A program made the position numbers and the translations under genes. A DNA stretch of 34,010 nt from Deltaproteobacteria bacterium (GTDB lineage: Bacteria; Desulfobacterota; Desulfuromonadia; Desulfuromonadales; Geopsychrobacteraceae): the NCBI GenBank assembly GCA_024276905.1, contig JAJRWF010000070.1:1-34010 (forward strand), read 5' to 3'. The notes beneath the pieces were generated by a model. That model saw only the letters and a list, made by a program, of their open reading frames with translations, did not search any database and was not told the origin of the DNA. Below are positions 24,202-32,104 of this stretch, one piece after another. Position 1 is the stretch's first letter, and each line of letters opens with the position of its first letter.

Positions 24202-24233
24202 TTGACTCGGTACCATGGTACCGCCTCTATGCT
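24202..24233 (+). promoter_or_regulatory. MerR-type mercury promoter/operator 2
   Basis: TTGACT (24202-24207), a 20-bp spacer and TATGCT (24228-24233) repeat the architecture of promoter 1. The spacer contains the perfect palindrome CGGTACCATGGTACCG (24208-24223), again with GTAC-N4-GTAC. Its own merR is broken, so control by the MerR encoded at 22629 is likely. Confidence 0.88.
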
Positions 24234-24255
24234 CAATGTATACGGAGAAGAAATC

Positions 24256-24366
24256 ATGAAACTTACCATTGGCCAACTGGCCGAGACTTGTCAGGGGCAG
24301 GGTCCGCTCAGCGAATGTACGATTCTGGGTGCCTTGGATGAAAAGGAAGATGATGATCGTGAATGA
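24256..24366 (+). pseudogene. merR remnant with large internal in-frame deletion
   Basis: The 36-codon frame starts with GGAGAAG (24244-24250) and ATG at 24256. Its first ten residues, MKLTIGQLAE, are the start of a MerR helix-turn-helix. The rest, TCQGQGPLSECTILGALDEK, is the C-terminal metal-binding end of a MerR protein, parallel to ECGNRDGACPILEAL in the intact copy. About 90-100 residues between them are missing, so it cannot bind DNA. The frame is kept open, and its stop overlaps the start of the next gene. It may persist as a translated leader. Confidence 0.8.
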
Positions 24367-24829
24367 CCAGACAGAAAGGATGTCGCCGGAGATTAAGTCC
24401 CTGGAACTGACCGGCCCTCAGAGTTTCTGGAGCCGGGCGGTGGCTGTTATTGCCGCAGTGTTCAGTGCCGTGGTCGTCAAGCTAGCCTGCCCCGCCTGCT
24501 GGTCAAGCTATGCGGCTCTGCTCGGCGCAAGCGGTGTGGCTGGCTTCGCGTCCATCCCTTATCTCTTGCCCCTGACCCTGCTGAGCCTGCTGCTGGTTAC
24601 CGCATCCCTCGCGTACAAAGCCAGAAAGCGGCGAGGATACGGGCCTCTGCTCCTTGGGTTATTGGGCAGCGGGACTATCCTGCTGGGGAATTTCGCCTTC
24701 GCTTCACTTGGCATGCAGAATGCCGGAGTCGTCGCCCTGGTCGGGGCCTCGATCTGGAATTCATGGCCCAGAAGCAAAAGCAGGTGCCCGGCCTGCGTTC
24801 AAGTGGAAACAGGTGAAGAAACTGAGTAA
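24353..24829 (+). CDS. MerC-like membrane protein
   Basis: The product has about 158 residues from an ATG at 24353 preceded by AAAAGGAAG; ATGs at 24338 and 24350 are alternatives. It has four membrane helices. The first contains LACPACWSSYAALLGASG, a CxxC in a helix as in MerC-type mercury transporters, and a further CPAC lies near the C-terminus. The start overlaps the end of the merR remnant, so translation is probably coupled. I infer Hg(II) uptake under promoter 2. Other small metal or thiol membrane proteins of this general type remain possible. Confidence 0.72.
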   Translation: MIVNDQTERMSPEIKSLELTGPQSFWSRAVAVIAAVFSAVVVKLACPACWSSYAALLGASGVAGFASIPYLLPLTLLSLLLVTASLAYKARKRRGYGPLLLGLLGSGTILLGNFAFASLGMQNAGVVALVGASIWNSWPRSKSRCPACVQVETGEETE

Positions 24830-24860
24830 ACCTTTAACCGTGAGCCAAAAGGAGAAAATC

Positions 24861-25130
24861 ATGACCGCGAAACGTAAGATCGAAATTTTCAGTGCTTGCT
24901 GCCCGGTCTGTCAGGAGGCCGTCGAACAGGTGAAACACCTCTCTTGCCCCTCCTGTGAAGTGCAGGTTCTTGACATGCAAGACTTGGCTGTCGCCGCTCG
25001 GGCAAAGACTCTCGGCATCGGTTCAGTTCCCGCCGTGGTCATCGATGGCAAGCTCGCAGACTGCTGTGCGGGGCGCGGGCTTGATGAGGAAAGATTGCAC
25101 GCCGCAGGGCTTGGCGCACCGTTTTCCTGA
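24861..25130 (+). CDS. thioredoxin/glutaredoxin-like small protein
   Basis: The product has 89 residues from an ATG with AAAAGGAG (24847-24854) upstream. It has a thioredoxin-like fold: IEIFSACCPVC at the active-site position (CCxxC), a second CPSC, the cis-Pro segment GIGSVPAVVIDGK, and CC at about residue 73. Small thioredoxin-fold proteins with this CCPVC motif accompany mercury genes and may pass Hg(II) or restore thiols. It closes the second operon and is followed by a strong terminator. No MerA or MerB is encoded after it. Confidence 0.8.
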   Translation: MTAKRKIEIFSACCPVCQEAVEQVKHLSCPSCEVQVLDMQDLAVAARAKTLGIGSVPAVVIDGKLADCCAGRGLDEERLHAAGLGAPFS

Positions 25131-25138
25131 GATGATGT

Positions 25139-25171
25139 AAAAAGGGGACTTTTTTGCAGAGTCCCCTTTTT
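25139..25171. terminator. bidirectional intrinsic terminator
   Basis: AAAAAGGGGACT (25139-25150) and AGTCCCCTTTTT (25160-25171) form a perfect 12-bp stem with a 9-nt loop. The arms give a T-run on either strand. It ends the second mer operon on the plus strand and the PLP enzyme gene on the minus strand. Confidence 0.92.
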
Positions 25172-25192
25172 ACAAGATGAAACAGTCTGGTC

Positions 25193-26374
25193 TCAGCCCA
25201 GCGCCTGGCGCAGATCCGCGATCAGATCCTCGGCATCTTCCAGACCGACGGAGAGCCGGACCATGCCGTCGGGAATCCCGCGCCGCTCACGTTCTTCAGG
25301 GAGCATGGCGTAATGGGTGGTGGTGATCGGCTGGGTCACCAGGCTTTCGACTCCACCAAGACTGGCCGCGATTGAGAAGAGTTGCAGGCGGTCAACCACC
25401 GTCGCCGTTGCGGCGGCATCACCATCGAAAACAAAGCTCAGCATTCCGCCGAAACCGCTCATCTGCTCGCAGGCGACGGCATGACCGGCAAAATCTTTCA
25501 GTCCCGGATAGTTGACTCGCAGCACCTGGGGTTGTTGCTGCAGGAATTCGGCAACCTGCTGCGCGGTCTGGTTCTGGGCCTTCACCCGCACCGACAGGGT
25601 GCGCAGGCTGCGGGCCAGCATGAAAGCGACTTCCGGGGCCATCATCTGGCCGAGATTTTTCCGCCAGACCCAGATCGGCGCCAGCAGTTCGGCGCTCGCA
25701 ATCACCAGCCCGCCGGTCAGGTCACTGTGGCCGCCCAGATATTTGGTCGCGCTGTGGACGACGATATCCGCGCCCAGTTCAAGCGGTTGCTGGTTGACCG
25801 GGGAGGCAAAGGTGTTGTCGACTACCGTCAGTGCGCCATGTTCCTTGGCTACTGCGGCGATGCTGCGGATATCCAGCACTTCGAGGTTCGGGTTGGTCGG
25901 TGTTTCGAAAAAGACCAGTTTGGTGGTTGCGCGAAACTGCTGCGCCAGATCGGCCAGTTCATGGCCGAGGACAAAGGTTGTTTCAATGCCGAGAGTCGGC
26001 AGGTTCTCATTGAGCAGATCAAAAGTGCCGCCGTAGACATCCCCGATACAGATAATATGATCACCGGCATTGCAGTGGGCGAGAAAGGTCGCGGCTTCTG
26101 CGGCCATCCCCGAACTGAAGGCCAGGCAGCCTTCTCCCCCTTCCAGGGAAGTGCATTTTTTCTCCAGTCCGCGAATCGTCGGGTTGAGTCCGTAACGGGT
26201 GTAGAGGTTGCCGTCCGGGTTGCGCCCTTCGACGACATCGAGCAGTTCCTTGGTATTTTTAAAGGCGAAGGTCGAGTGGTTGTAGAGCGGCATGTGGATA
26301 CCGCCCTGTACATCGAGGGTTTCGCCCGCATGGATACAGCTGGTGGAAAAACCTTTGTTACCGGTGTCTGCCAT
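25193..26374 (-). CDS. Cys/Met metabolism PLP enzyme (cystathionine gamma-synthase / methionine gamma-lyase family)
   Basis: The product has 393 residues from the ATG at 26374, preceded on its strand by AAGGAGG; a longer frame to 26428 lacks this. It is a fold-type I PLP enzyme of the Cys/Met family: YTRYGLNPT, EGCLAFSSGMAAEAA (phosphate-binding region), FFETPTNPNLEV, VVDNTFASP and the Schiff-base lysine in HSATKYLGGHSDLTGG (about 207). The C-terminus SLGGVESLVTQP also fits. Cystathionine gamma-synthase, cystathionine gamma-lyase, O-acetylhomoserine sulfhydrylase and methionine gamma-lyase cannot be separated by eye. It is divergent from selD with 121 bp between the two starts. Confidence 0.88.
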   Translation of the reverse strand: MADTGNKGFSTSCIHAGETLDVQGGIHMPLYNHSTFAFKNTKELLDVVEGRNPDGNLYTRYGLNPTIRGLEKKCTSLEGGEGCLAFSSGMAAEAATFLAHCNAGDHIICIGDVYGGTFDLLNENLPTLGIETTFVLGHELADLAQQFRATTKLVFFETPTNPNLEVLDIRSIAAVAKEHGALTVVDNTFASPVNQQPLELGADIVVHSATKYLGGHSDLTGGLVIASAELLAPIWVWRKNLGQMMAPEVAFMLARSLRTLSVRVKAQNQTAQQVAEFLQQQPQVLRVNYPGLKDFAGHAVACEQMSGFGGMLSFVFDGDAAATATVVDRLQLFSIAASLGGVESLVTQPITTTHYAMLPEERERRGIPDGMVRLSVGLEDAEDLIADLRQALG

Positions 26375-26495
26375 TCTGGCCTCCTTTTTAAGGTTTTTCT
26401 TGACAGGATTAATGATCGTGGTGTTCAACGGTTCATTAGTTTATCATGGAAGTTCGGAATCAGGATAAACCAGAACATAACAAGGAGGATTGGCG

Positions 26496-27548
26496 ATGGC
26501 TTTTTTCAAAAAGAAGACTCTGACCGGACTTGCGCGCACCTGCGGTTGAGCGGCTAAAATCGGTCCGGCAGTTCTGTCGGACGCATTAGCTGGGCTGACT
26601 CCACCCGATGACCCTGATCTGCTGGTCGGTATCGAAACTTCCGACGATGCGGCGGTCTACCGACTGACGGATGAGATCGCCATGGTCAACACCGTCGATT
26701 TTATCACCCCACCGGTCGATGACCCCTACTGGTTCGGGCAGATTTCGGCGGCGAACTCGATCTCGGATGTCTATTCGATGGGCGGTCGACCGGTCACCGC
26801 GCTCAATCTGGTGATGTTTCCTGCGAAGCAGCTGGATATGGGCTTGCTGAAAGATATTTTGCGCGGTGGACATGACAAGGTTCTGGAGGCCGGAGCCTGT
26901 CTGGTCGGTGGGCACTCGGTTGATGACGAAGAACCGAAATACGGTCTTTGCGTCAGTGGGGTGGTCGATCCGCAACGCATTATCACCAATGCCGGTGCCA
27001 AACCCGGCGATGCCCTGATCCTGACCAAACCGATCGGCTCGGGGGTGTTGTTCAATGCTGTGCGATCGGGAAAGTTTCCCTATCCAGAGCTGGAGCGCGA
27101 GACCCTGCCGTCGATCGCCGCCTTGAACGGTCCGGCGATGGAAGCAGCGCTGCGCTTCGAACTGCATGCCTGTACCGATTTGACCGGGTTCGGTATTCTT
27201 GGTCACCTGCTCGAAATGGCTCAGGGTGCCGAGGCCATGATCCGGGTCGATTATCGCCAGTTGCCGTTCTATTCCGGTGCTTTGGAAATGTACAATAAGG
27301 GCGAAACTACCGGCAGTAATAAGGCAAACCGGGCGATGGTCATCAGGCAGAACCTTGAACTGCGGATGGCGCTTGCCCCGGCCGAGGAAGAACTTCTTTA
27401 CGATCCGCAAACGTCCGGGGGCTTGCTGCTTGCGCTGCCTGCTTCACAGGCCGATGAACTGTTGACGGTATTGCATGCTGCCGGGGTTCAGGATGCGGCC
27501 CGCATCGGGGAGGTTACTGCGGAACCGGTCGGTATTGCGGTGGTTTGA
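26496..27548 (+). CDS. selD: selenophosphate synthetase, itself a selenoprotein (TGA = Sec18)
   Basis: The product has 350 residues when the in-frame TGA at 26547-26549 is read as Sec. The ATG at 26496 follows AAGGAGG at 26482-26488. The N-terminus LTGLARTCG-U-AAKIGP places Sec18 where E. coli SelD has catalytic Cys17, with Lys21 three residues on, as for E. coli Lys20. Naive gene calling begins at an internal ATG (26682) and loses 62 residues, including the active site. The AIRS-like domains are visible (ETSDDAAV, NSISDVYSMGG, CTDLTGFGILGHL, DPQTSGGLL). SelD makes selenophosphate from selenide and ATP for tRNA-Sec, so the cell makes selenoproteins. A hairpin follows the UGA. Confidence 0.95.
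26547..26582 (+). promoter_or_regulatory. bSECIS-like hairpin of selD
   Basis: Starting 14 nt after the UGA, GTCCGGCAG (26563-26571) pairs with CTGTCGGAC (26574-26582), nine pairs including one G-U. The innermost pairs probably open to give an AGTTCT-type apical loop. The position and size fit a bacterial SECIS. Confidence 0.75.
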
Positions 27549-27668
27549 TGCTGTGTTGTAGGGCGGGATTTTTTTTGCTCAGACTATCGGAAATATCTAT
27601 GGATAAGGTATTTTGAATTGATTTTGACTATGGATGTCGGATGAACAAGCCGCTGTAAGGGGACGCTG

Positions 27669-28448
27669 ATGGATCTACAGATTCTGCTCGGTTTGCTCGG
27701 CCTGGTCGCCGGCTTCATTTCGGGCTTGCTCGGTATCGGCGGCGGAATCATCATGGCCCCCTTGCTGCTTTATCTGCCACCACTGTTTTGCGCATCTGTA
27801 TTTTCAATGCAGGAGGTCGCCGGACTGACCATCGTTCAAGGCCTTACGGCCTGCGTTGTCGGGGCCTTGACCCACCGGAGATTTAATTTTGTCTCCGGTC
27901 GATTGACCGGCTGGATGGGAGCCTTCATCTTTGTTGCTGCCCTGATCGGTGGGGCCGGAGCAGGCTATATCCCGGAGCGGATGCTGCTGGCTCTCTTTGC
28001 CGGACTGGCGCTGATTGCTGCCATCCTGATTTTTGTTCCCAGGGTCAGCGACAGTGAAACTCCAGATATCGAAGCCTTTTCCTTCAGTCGGTTGCGGGCT
28101 GTTGCAGTGGCCGGCAGTGTCGGGATTCTGGGTGGGCTGGTGGGACAGGGTGGTTCTTTTATCCTCATCCCGCTGATGACCTCTTTCATGCAGATCCCGA
28201 CACGGATCGCCATCGGCAGCAATCTGGCGATCATCTTCCTCTCGTCTCTGGCGACTTTTCTTGGCAAGGCGTTGACCGGACAAATTCTCTGGCCGTTTGC
28301 CCTGCCGATTGTCCTGGCTGTTGTCCCGGCGGCGTATCTCGGTGGGAGGATGAGTTGCCGAATGCCCGTGGCCAGGTTGCGCTTGTTGCTGGCCGTGTGC
28401 ATCATCGGCGCCGTCCTCAAAACAGGATTCGCGGCCTTTACGGGATAA
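27669..28448 (+). CDS. TauE/SafE family sulfite exporter-like permease
   Basis: The product has 259 residues with about eight membrane helices in two related halves. The N-terminal LLGLVAGFISGLLGIGGGIIMAPLLL and the second-half VGILGGLVGQGGSFILIPLM are the repeated TauE signature (GxxxGxxGxGGG). The family exports sulfite, sulfoacetate or other small organosulfur anions; the substrate here is unknown. The ATG follows GTAAGGGGAC. It lies 120 bp after selD in the same direction, and a selenium or sulfur oxyanion role is possible but only by position. Confidence 0.88.
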   Translation: MDLQILLGLLGLVAGFISGLLGIGGGIIMAPLLLYLPPLFCASVFSMQEVAGLTIVQGLTACVVGALTHRRFNFVSGRLTGWMGAFIFVAALIGGAGAGYIPERMLLALFAGLALIAAILIFVPRVSDSETPDIEAFSFSRLRAVAVAGSVGILGGLVGQGGSFILIPLMTSFMQIPTRIAIGSNLAIIFLSSLATFLGKALTGQILWPFALPIVLAVVPAAYLGGRMSCRMPVARLRLLLAVCIIGAVLKTGFAAFTG

Positions 28449-28511
28449 GGCAAGTCGATTTTTCGGTGAAAGCCGCGGATCTACGATCCGGACAATCGCT
28501 GGAGTTTCCCC

Positions 28512-28940
28512 TTACAGACCTCCCCGGCGCAGCCAGCCAGCATAGATTTTATCACCCCATAAATCCTGAAATGCAGCGATAATGGCCAGGCGTTGCTGTT
28601 TGTCCACGACATCTGCAAAGCCGGGCATGGTAGCGCCAGGATGAGTTCCCCCCCTGGCGATAGTTTTCTCAAGCGATACCAGTGAATGATGCCAGGAATG
28701 TCCGGAACCGTTCAACGGTTGCGGAGGGTAGCTGCCGTCAGCTTGCGGTCGCTCCCAGTTTTTTCCGCCCTGGCCCCTGTCACCGTGACAACCGGCACAA
28801 TAACTGGCGAATAACGGCTTTCCTGCAGTAACCTGCTCCGCTGTGTACCAGCGTTCCGATGGATCTCGTGGCTGTGCGCAGCCCCAGATTCCGATGGCAA
28901 CCACCAAGATCAGCGCCGCAGCTGTCAACTTGATATTCAT
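28512..28940 (-). CDS. mono-haem cytochrome c lipoprotein
   Basis: The product has 142 residues from the ATG at 28940; an earlier in-frame ATG at 28967 is possible. It has a lipoprotein-type signal with the lipobox-like IWGC. One haem c motif, CAGCHGDRGQGG, and a candidate axial Met in ATMPGF give a class I cytochrome c fold. It is a small electron carrier tethered to a membrane on the periplasmic side. It is convergent with the TauE gene 63 bp away and transcribed away from the regulator encoded to its right, which is on the same strand. Confidence 0.87.
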   Translation of the reverse strand: MNIKLTAAALILVVAIGIWGCAQPRDPSERWYTAEQVTAGKPLFASYCAGCHGDRGQGGKNWERPQADGSYPPQPLNGSGHSWHHSLVSLEKTIARGGTHPGATMPGFADVVDKQQRLAIIAAFQDLWGDKIYAGWLRRGGL

Positions 28941-29021
28941 TATTCTTGCCTCTTTCCGCATCATCAAGGTTGTTTCTCTTCTTCCCGAATTTTCGCTTCG
29001 GCTCGCATAGTCCGCAGCTTC

Positions 29022-29612
29022 CTAGAATATGATCATTTCCTTTTGCGCATAAATGACGGCAAGTATCGTTGCCGGTTCATCACCATGGCAGGAAACGACA
29101 TGGGGCAGATTCGAATCGTAATAGATGGAATCTCCGGGATTAAGGATGTCGGTATGCTCTGCAAGCTTTACTTCAACCCGGCCTTCGAGGACAAATATAA
29201 TTTCCTCACCGATATGCTGATTGGGTTCAATCCGGGAATTATCCGCCGGGGTCAGGGTGACAAGAAAGGGCTCCATTTGGCGGTTCTTCTTCTGGTGGCC
29301 AAGTGATTCGTAGCTGTAGCTGCCGGACTTACTGCCGCTTGCACTGAAACGGGTTACGGTTTTTCTGTCGTCGCTTCTTACAATACAAAAAGAAGAGTCC
29401 GCACTGTCGCCAAAGATGTCTCCGACCGTGACCTCGAAAACCTTCGCCAGACTGACAATATTTCCCAGTGGAGGAGAGACTATATGTGCTTCAATGTCGG
29501 CAATAAACGATTCTGGAATCTCTGCCTGTCGGGCAACATCCGCAATCGACATTTCCTTTTCAATTCTTAAACTCTTGATTTTTTCTCCGATATTGCTGTT
29601 CTGGTTCGGCAT
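29022..29612 (-). CDS. XRE-family regulator with C-terminal cupin domain
   Basis: The product has 196 residues from the ATG at 29612, preceded on its strand by AAAAGGAGAGA; the longer frame to 29648 is unsupported. The N-terminal helix-turn-helix (about 8-62) reads IGEKIKSLRIEKEMSIADVARQ. A C-terminal cupin (about 120-190) has EPNQHIGEEIIFVLEGRVEV and GDSIYYDSNLPHVV. This architecture (PuuR/SutR-like) senses small metabolites and usually controls nearby catabolic or transport genes. The target is unknown; the cytochrome c gene 81 bp downstream on the same strand may be co-transcribed. Confidence 0.9.
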   Translation of the reverse strand: MPNQNSNIGEKIKSLRIEKEMSIADVARQAEIPESFIADIEAHIVSPPLGNIVSLAKVFEVTVGDIFGDSADSSFCIVRSDDRKTVTRFSASGSKSGSYSYESLGHQKKNRQMEPFLVTLTPADNSRIEPNQHIGEEIIFVLEGRVEVKLAEHTDILNPGDSIYYDSNLPHVVSCHGDEPATILAVIYAQKEMIIF

Positions 29613-29819
29613 TCTGTCTCTCCTTTTCGTCATGTGAATAGCAGCCATGAATTCTCTGGAATTTAAGCATCTCCGGTGTCATTGAGACAAATAAGATGAC
29701 ACCAATCTACGTCAGGAGGTTCATGAAGTAAAGATTCCTTGCGTGGAAACCCGGTGCCCCGGAAGTTCATTCGATCTTCTTCGGTCTCCCGTTGACAGAG
29801 CTGAAATGCGGTTGCGGGG

Positions 29820-30221
29820 TCAGGGGATAATCTGGTTTTCCTTGCGATAAACGGTGCCCTGAAACTGGGCAACCAGATTGCCGTCCTGATCGGTCACCCG
29901 CACTTGGTAGCTTGCCAGCTTACGGTTGATGGCGATTTCTTCCGCTTCCGCGAACAGGGTACCGCTTGCGACGGCCCGGATAAAGCTGGTGCTGGTGTTG
30001 ATTCCCATGGCGAGTGTGCCATGGGAGTTGGCGGCGACCGCGAAAACGAAGTCGGTCAGAGTGAAAATTGCCCCGCCGTGAACGGTTTTGGCTCCATTGA
30101 GATGATGGGGTTCGATATCGAGTTTAGCCCGCGCCCTGCCGGTTTCAACTTCGAGCAACTGGATGCCTGTATGGCGGGCAAAATGGTCCTCGCGGGTAAA
30201 GAAACTTTTGACCTGTTCCAT
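29820..30221 (-). CDS. PaaI-type hotdog thioesterase
   Basis: The product has 133 residues from the ATG at 30221, preceded on its strand by AAAGAGAGG. The hotdog-fold landmarks are HLNGAKTVHGGAIFTLTDFVFAVAANS, with Asn and His-Gly-Gly followed by the catalytic Asp position, and TSTSFIRAVASGTLFAEAE. These match PaaI/YbgC-like acyl-CoA thioesterases that hydrolyse phenylacetyl- or medium-chain acyl-CoA. The frame upstream of 30221 belongs to the previous small gene's region and is not part of it. It lies 16 bp after that gene, so co-transcription is likely. Confidence 0.88.
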   Translation of the reverse strand: MEQVKSFFTREDHFARHTGIQLLEVETGRARAKLDIEPHHLNGAKTVHGGAIFTLTDFVFAVAANSHGTLAMGINTSTSFIRAVASGTLFAEAEEIAINRKLASYQVRVTDQDGNLVAQFQGTVYRKENQIIP

Positions 30222-30237
30222 CGGAACCTCTCTTTTG

Positions 30238-30429
30238 TTAGCCCCAGAAGTTGTCACCCGTCGATTTCTTGAGCGGCAGGGGATTATGCAGGAATTCGGC
30301 GCGGTTTGCCTTGCGGCGACATTTGCCGCAGACGAACTTAGGGTTGTCACTGCGTTGATCGATTTTTTCCATCAAGCCAGCGGTGTGGAGTTCACACATT
30401 TTTGGCTCATCAATCTGTTGATTACTCAT
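30238..30429 (-). CDS. small conserved-looking Zn-ribbon-like protein
   Basis: The product has 63 residues from the ATG at 30429, preceded on its strand by CAGGAGAAA; the longer frame to 30555 is unsupported. It has a single CxxH-like segment (MCELHTAGL) and a CGKC pair (FVCGKCRRKANR), which together could bind one zinc. The C-terminus is short and basic with no membrane segment. The function is unknown. It is directly followed by the thioesterase gene. Confidence 0.68.
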   Translation of the reverse strand: MSNQQIDEPKMCELHTAGLMEKIDQRSDNPKFVCGKCRRKANRAEFLHNPLPLKKSTGDNFWG

Positions 30430-30575
30430 GCTTTCTCCTGAAAGTAACTTGGAAACAGGGTTTTGTCGGTATTTATTAGTTCTTGTTGCCGGATAAAAAC
30501 GAGCGGCCAAACAGCAGAAATAGTGCCTGCCGCAACTTTTCCCTTTTAGAAACAATATTTTAGCAAAAAAAGTAC

Positions 30576-30604
30576 TTGACCGGTGTTTATTCTGCCACTA
30601 AATT
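30576..30604 (+). promoter_or_regulatory. sigma-70-like promoter on the plus strand
   Basis: TTGACC (30576-30581), a 17-bp spacer and TAAATT (30599-30604) make a reasonable promoter facing right. The only thing it can drive before antisense sequence of the J-domain gene is the 41-codon frame at 30656. Confidence 0.45.
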
Positions 30605-30655
30605 TTGCGCCTGTTTAAACAGAATAGACTTTTGGGTGATTGGAATCATTTCCTG

Positions 30656-30781
30656 ATGTTTAAAAGATTACGGCAGTATTTCGCAAAGAACCCAGCTGAA
30701 AAAGTCAGCTGTCCCCTCTCTTTCGGTTCACGCAGCATGCGGCGCATGCGCTGGCAGAGTAACCTTCTCTTTCGTCGTTAG
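30656..30781 (+). CDS. possible 41-residue basic small protein
   Basis: A short frame from ATG 30656 encodes a strongly basic peptide beginning MFKRLRQYFAKNPAEK and ending RMRWQSNLLFRR. It lies about 50 bp after a sigma-70-like promoter, and its stop overlaps the end of the convergent J-domain gene by 4 bp. The ribosome binding site is weak. It contains the hairpin CAGCTGA-AAAAG-TCAGCTG. A small RNA is the alternative explanation. The family is not recognised. Confidence 0.35.
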   Translation: MFKRLRQYFAKNPAEKVSCPLSFGSRSMRRMRWQSNLLFRR

Positions 30782-31368
30782 CTGCGCCAGACTTCCCACA
30801 GAATCATCAGCAGCAGCCAGCTGACAGTTCGGTTGCGCCAGGTTCTCAGTTGTTCGCTGGACCTCAGGTGTGTACTTTTACGGTAGATACCATCGGTATC
30901 ACGCTGGTAGCGATCTGGGTGTATTTTACCCTTTGCCTGGTGAAGGTAATAGTTAAAGTCTGGAGGGTTCTGCCGCTGTCGGCTGCTCCTGCGGTTTTCA
31001 GTGGCCGTGGCGTGTTCGGAGTTGAAAAACTTTTTGCAGGCCAGACGACTGGTGATGAGGATTTTTGTACAGAGCAGCGCCAGTCGATGGTTGCCGGAAA
31101 CTGCAGGTTGATTCTCTGTTCTTGTCCGAGTTTTTGTTGCAAGTGATGACGTCTTGTCAAATTGCTTGTCGTATCGGGCGCGTTGCCGTGGGTCACAGAG
31201 TACCCGTCCGGCTGTGATCACTCGGCGCAGCATCTGTTCTCCCTGACGATCACCGGCATTGGCATCCGGATGATAGCGGCGCAGAGCTTCGCGGTAAGCG
31301 ACGCGGACGGTTCGCCGGTCGGCATTGCGTTTCACCCCGAGCAGCTGGTAATGATCTGGCGCAGTCAA
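30778..31368 (-). CDS. J-domain (DnaJ-like) protein with C-terminal hydrophobic tail
   Basis: The product has 196 residues from a TTG at 31368 with AAAGG a few bases upstream on its strand. The J domain (about 5-68) reads DHYQLLGVKRNADRRTVRVA and has the HPD motif in RRYHPDAN. No Gly/Phe or zinc-finger region follows. The rest is basic and low in recognisable structure, and the last 20 residues (TVSWLLLMILWEVW) could be a membrane anchor. It would recruit and stimulate DnaK-type Hsp70 at a specific site or client. The distal half may be poorly conserved. Confidence 0.75.
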   Translation of the reverse strand: MTAPDHYQLLGVKRNADRRTVRVAYREALRRYHPDANAGDRQGEQMLRRVITAGRVLCDPRQRARYDKQFDKTSSLATKTRTRTENQPAVSGNHRLALLCTKILITSRLACKKFFNSEHATATENRRSSRQRQNPPDFNYYLHQAKGKIHPDRYQRDTDGIYRKSTHLRSSEQLRTWRNRTVSWLLLMILWEVWRS

Positions 31369-31473
31369 ACGGAAAACCTTTCGATTCTCCGTCCCTGGAG
31401 AGGCAAGAAAGAGGTCAGTTCTTAAACGCGGAGGTCTTCCTCTCTTGTCGGTAGCAGCGCTGGAAAAATTAAA

Positions 31474-32043
31474 TCAGGTTCGCGAAAAGCTGACCTTCAC
31501 GTCCTGGCGGTGAGCGGGATCAATATTCCATAATGTCCGGGCCGGAAAATTGAACAATCGTGCAACGATCATATCGGGAAACTGGTCGAGCCGGGTGTTG
31601 TAGATGGTTACCGCTGCGTTGACCAGCTCGCGCCGGTCGGCAATCTGGTCTTCCAGTTCGGTAATCCGGTTCGACAGTTGGCGGAATCCCGTGTCAGCTT
31701 TGAGGTCCGGGTAGCGTTCCACCACCATGAAGAGGGATTTCAGGGTTTCACTCAAGGCATTCTGCGCGGCCATTTTCTGGTTTTCACTACCAGCCTTGCT
31801 GACCTCAGAGCGGGCCTTGACCACTGCTTCAAGGGTCTGCTGTTCGTGCTGCATGTAACCCTCGCAGACCTTGATCAGTTTCTGCAATTCGTCGTAGCGC
31901 TGTTTGAGCATGACGTCAATATTGCTCCAGTCACGGTCGATACTGTTTTTCATCGCGACGAAGCCGTTGTAAATCACAATGATGTAGAGAACCACCAGGG
32001 CAATAACCAATACCAGTACACCAAGGACAATCCATCCGGTCAT
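31474..32043 (-). CDS. LemA family membrane protein
   Basis: The product has 189 residues from the ATG at 32043, preceded on its strand by CGAGGAGTA; a longer frame to 32079 is unsupported. One N-terminal membrane helix (about 4-28) is followed by NGFVAMKNSIDRDWSNIDVMLKQR and long helices with LKADTGFRQLSNRITELEDQIA and YNTRLDQFPDMIVARLF, all LemA-family landmarks. The function of LemA is not settled. It commonly pairs with membrane proteins of the GIDE/TPM types, as here with the gene 61 bp upstream on the same strand. Confidence 0.92.
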   Translation of the reverse strand: MTGWIVLGVLVLVIALVVLYIIVIYNGFVAMKNSIDRDWSNIDVMLKQRYDELQKLIKVCEGYMQHEQQTLEAVVKARSEVSKAGSENQKMAAQNALSETLKSLFMVVERYPDLKADTGFRQLSNRITELEDQIADRRELVNAAVTIYNTRLDQFPDMIVARLFNFPARTLWNIDPAHRQDVKVSFSRT

Positions 32044-32104
32044 AAAAATACTCCTCGTTGTCAGAAATTCAATAGGCAACAGTTTATCATGTCAGGGTGA
32101 GAAA

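Noticed and set aside
25382-26557. 391-codon plus-strand open frame
   Set aside because: It is antisense to the PLP enzyme, which has all family motifs and a perfect ribosome binding site.
29663-29872. 69-codon minus-strand frame between the thioesterase and XRE-cupin genes
   Set aside because: It overlaps the thioesterase 3' end, lacks a ribosome binding site and shows no protein-family features.
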